NCBI GenBank assembly: GCA_002699325.1
Contig: PABS01000098.1
Span: 44,110-49,755, forward strand
Direction of reading: 5' to 3'
Origin: Ponticaulis sp.
GTDB taxonomy: Bacteria > Pseudomonadota > Alphaproteobacteria > Caulobacterales > Hyphomonadaceae
DNA: 5,646 nt
Notes under the pieces: generated by a model
Seen by the model: only the letters and a program-made list of their open reading frames with translations
Told to the model about the DNA's origin: nothing
Databases searched by the model: none
Made by a program: the position numbers and the translations under genes
Shown: in pieces, positions 5,537 to 5,646 of the stretch
How positions within the stretch are numbered: the first letter of the stretch is position 1
How the letters are laid out: each line of letters opens with the position of its first letter

Positions 5537-5646
5537 CTACTCCAACTCTGCCCGCACACCCTCTAACAGCGCCGAAACTGCAGCGCTGTATTCCTGGCTC
5601 GACGCGCGTGGGAAAGCTGAATTCACCGCCACAACGAGCCCCTCAT
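5537..5646 (-). CDS. C-terminal end of an unidentified protein (cut by right edge)
   Basis: A minus-strand frame is open from the right edge to a TAG at 5537-5539 and gives 35 residues, beginning EGLVVAVNSAFPRASSQEYS and ending LLEGVRAELE. The other two minus frames are closed: one has an in-frame TGA within eight codons. The pattern of a hydrophobic strand (GLVVAVNSAFP) followed by an amphipathic helix loosely resembles the last strand and helix of IclR-type effector-binding domains, but this is too short to name. The gene is codirectional with lysS, 151 bases upstream. It is probably a real gene end; its identity is open. Confidence 0.5.
   Translation of the reverse strand, partial: EGLVVAVNSAFPRASSQEYSAAVSALLEGVRAELE

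Overview
The window looks like ordinary chromosomal DNA from an alphaproteobacterium. It has moderately high GC, tightly packed genes, a class I (archaeal-type) lysyl-tRNA synthetase of the kind common in Alphaproteobacteria, and glucose-6-phosphate isomerase and exported TPR proteins of matching style. A Caulobacterales/Hyphomonadales-like host is my guess from protein flavour only; no taxonomic marker such as rRNA is present. I see no mobile element, CRISPR array, tRNA or rRNA.

Left part (1-1762). A partial gene on the minus strand encodes an exported TPR-repeat protein and runs off the left edge. It is divergent from a two-gene plus-strand operon: a TetR-family repressor (663-1280) followed, with a 4-base ATGA overlap, by an SRPBCC/AHSA1-type small-molecule-binding protein (1277-1762). 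The 165-base gap between them holds a consensus -35 box and an 18-base near-palindrome typical of TetR operators. This suggests a self-regulated, ligand-responsive module.

Middle part (1763-3719). A 220-base gap with two inverted repeats precedes pgi (1983-3521), a complete glucose-6-phosphate isomerase with all expected active-site motifs. It meets a minus-strand 65-codon gene (3522-3719) tail to tail with no intervening base; both stop codons lie inside one TGATCA.

Right part (3720-5646). The small unknown gene lies 73 bases downstream of lysS (3793-5385, minus), a complete class I lysyl-tRNA synthetase, and may be cotranscribed with it. The lysS leader holds a perfect 8-bp inverted repeat beside the weak ribosome binding site, and a G-rich imperfect hairpin further upstream. 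The right edge cuts a minus-strand gene of which only the last 36 codons are visible.

No strikingly new system is evident. The observations most worth following are the TetR-SRPBCC module with its operator, the lysS leader repeat, and the unknown 65-residue protein with an unusually strong ribosome binding site.
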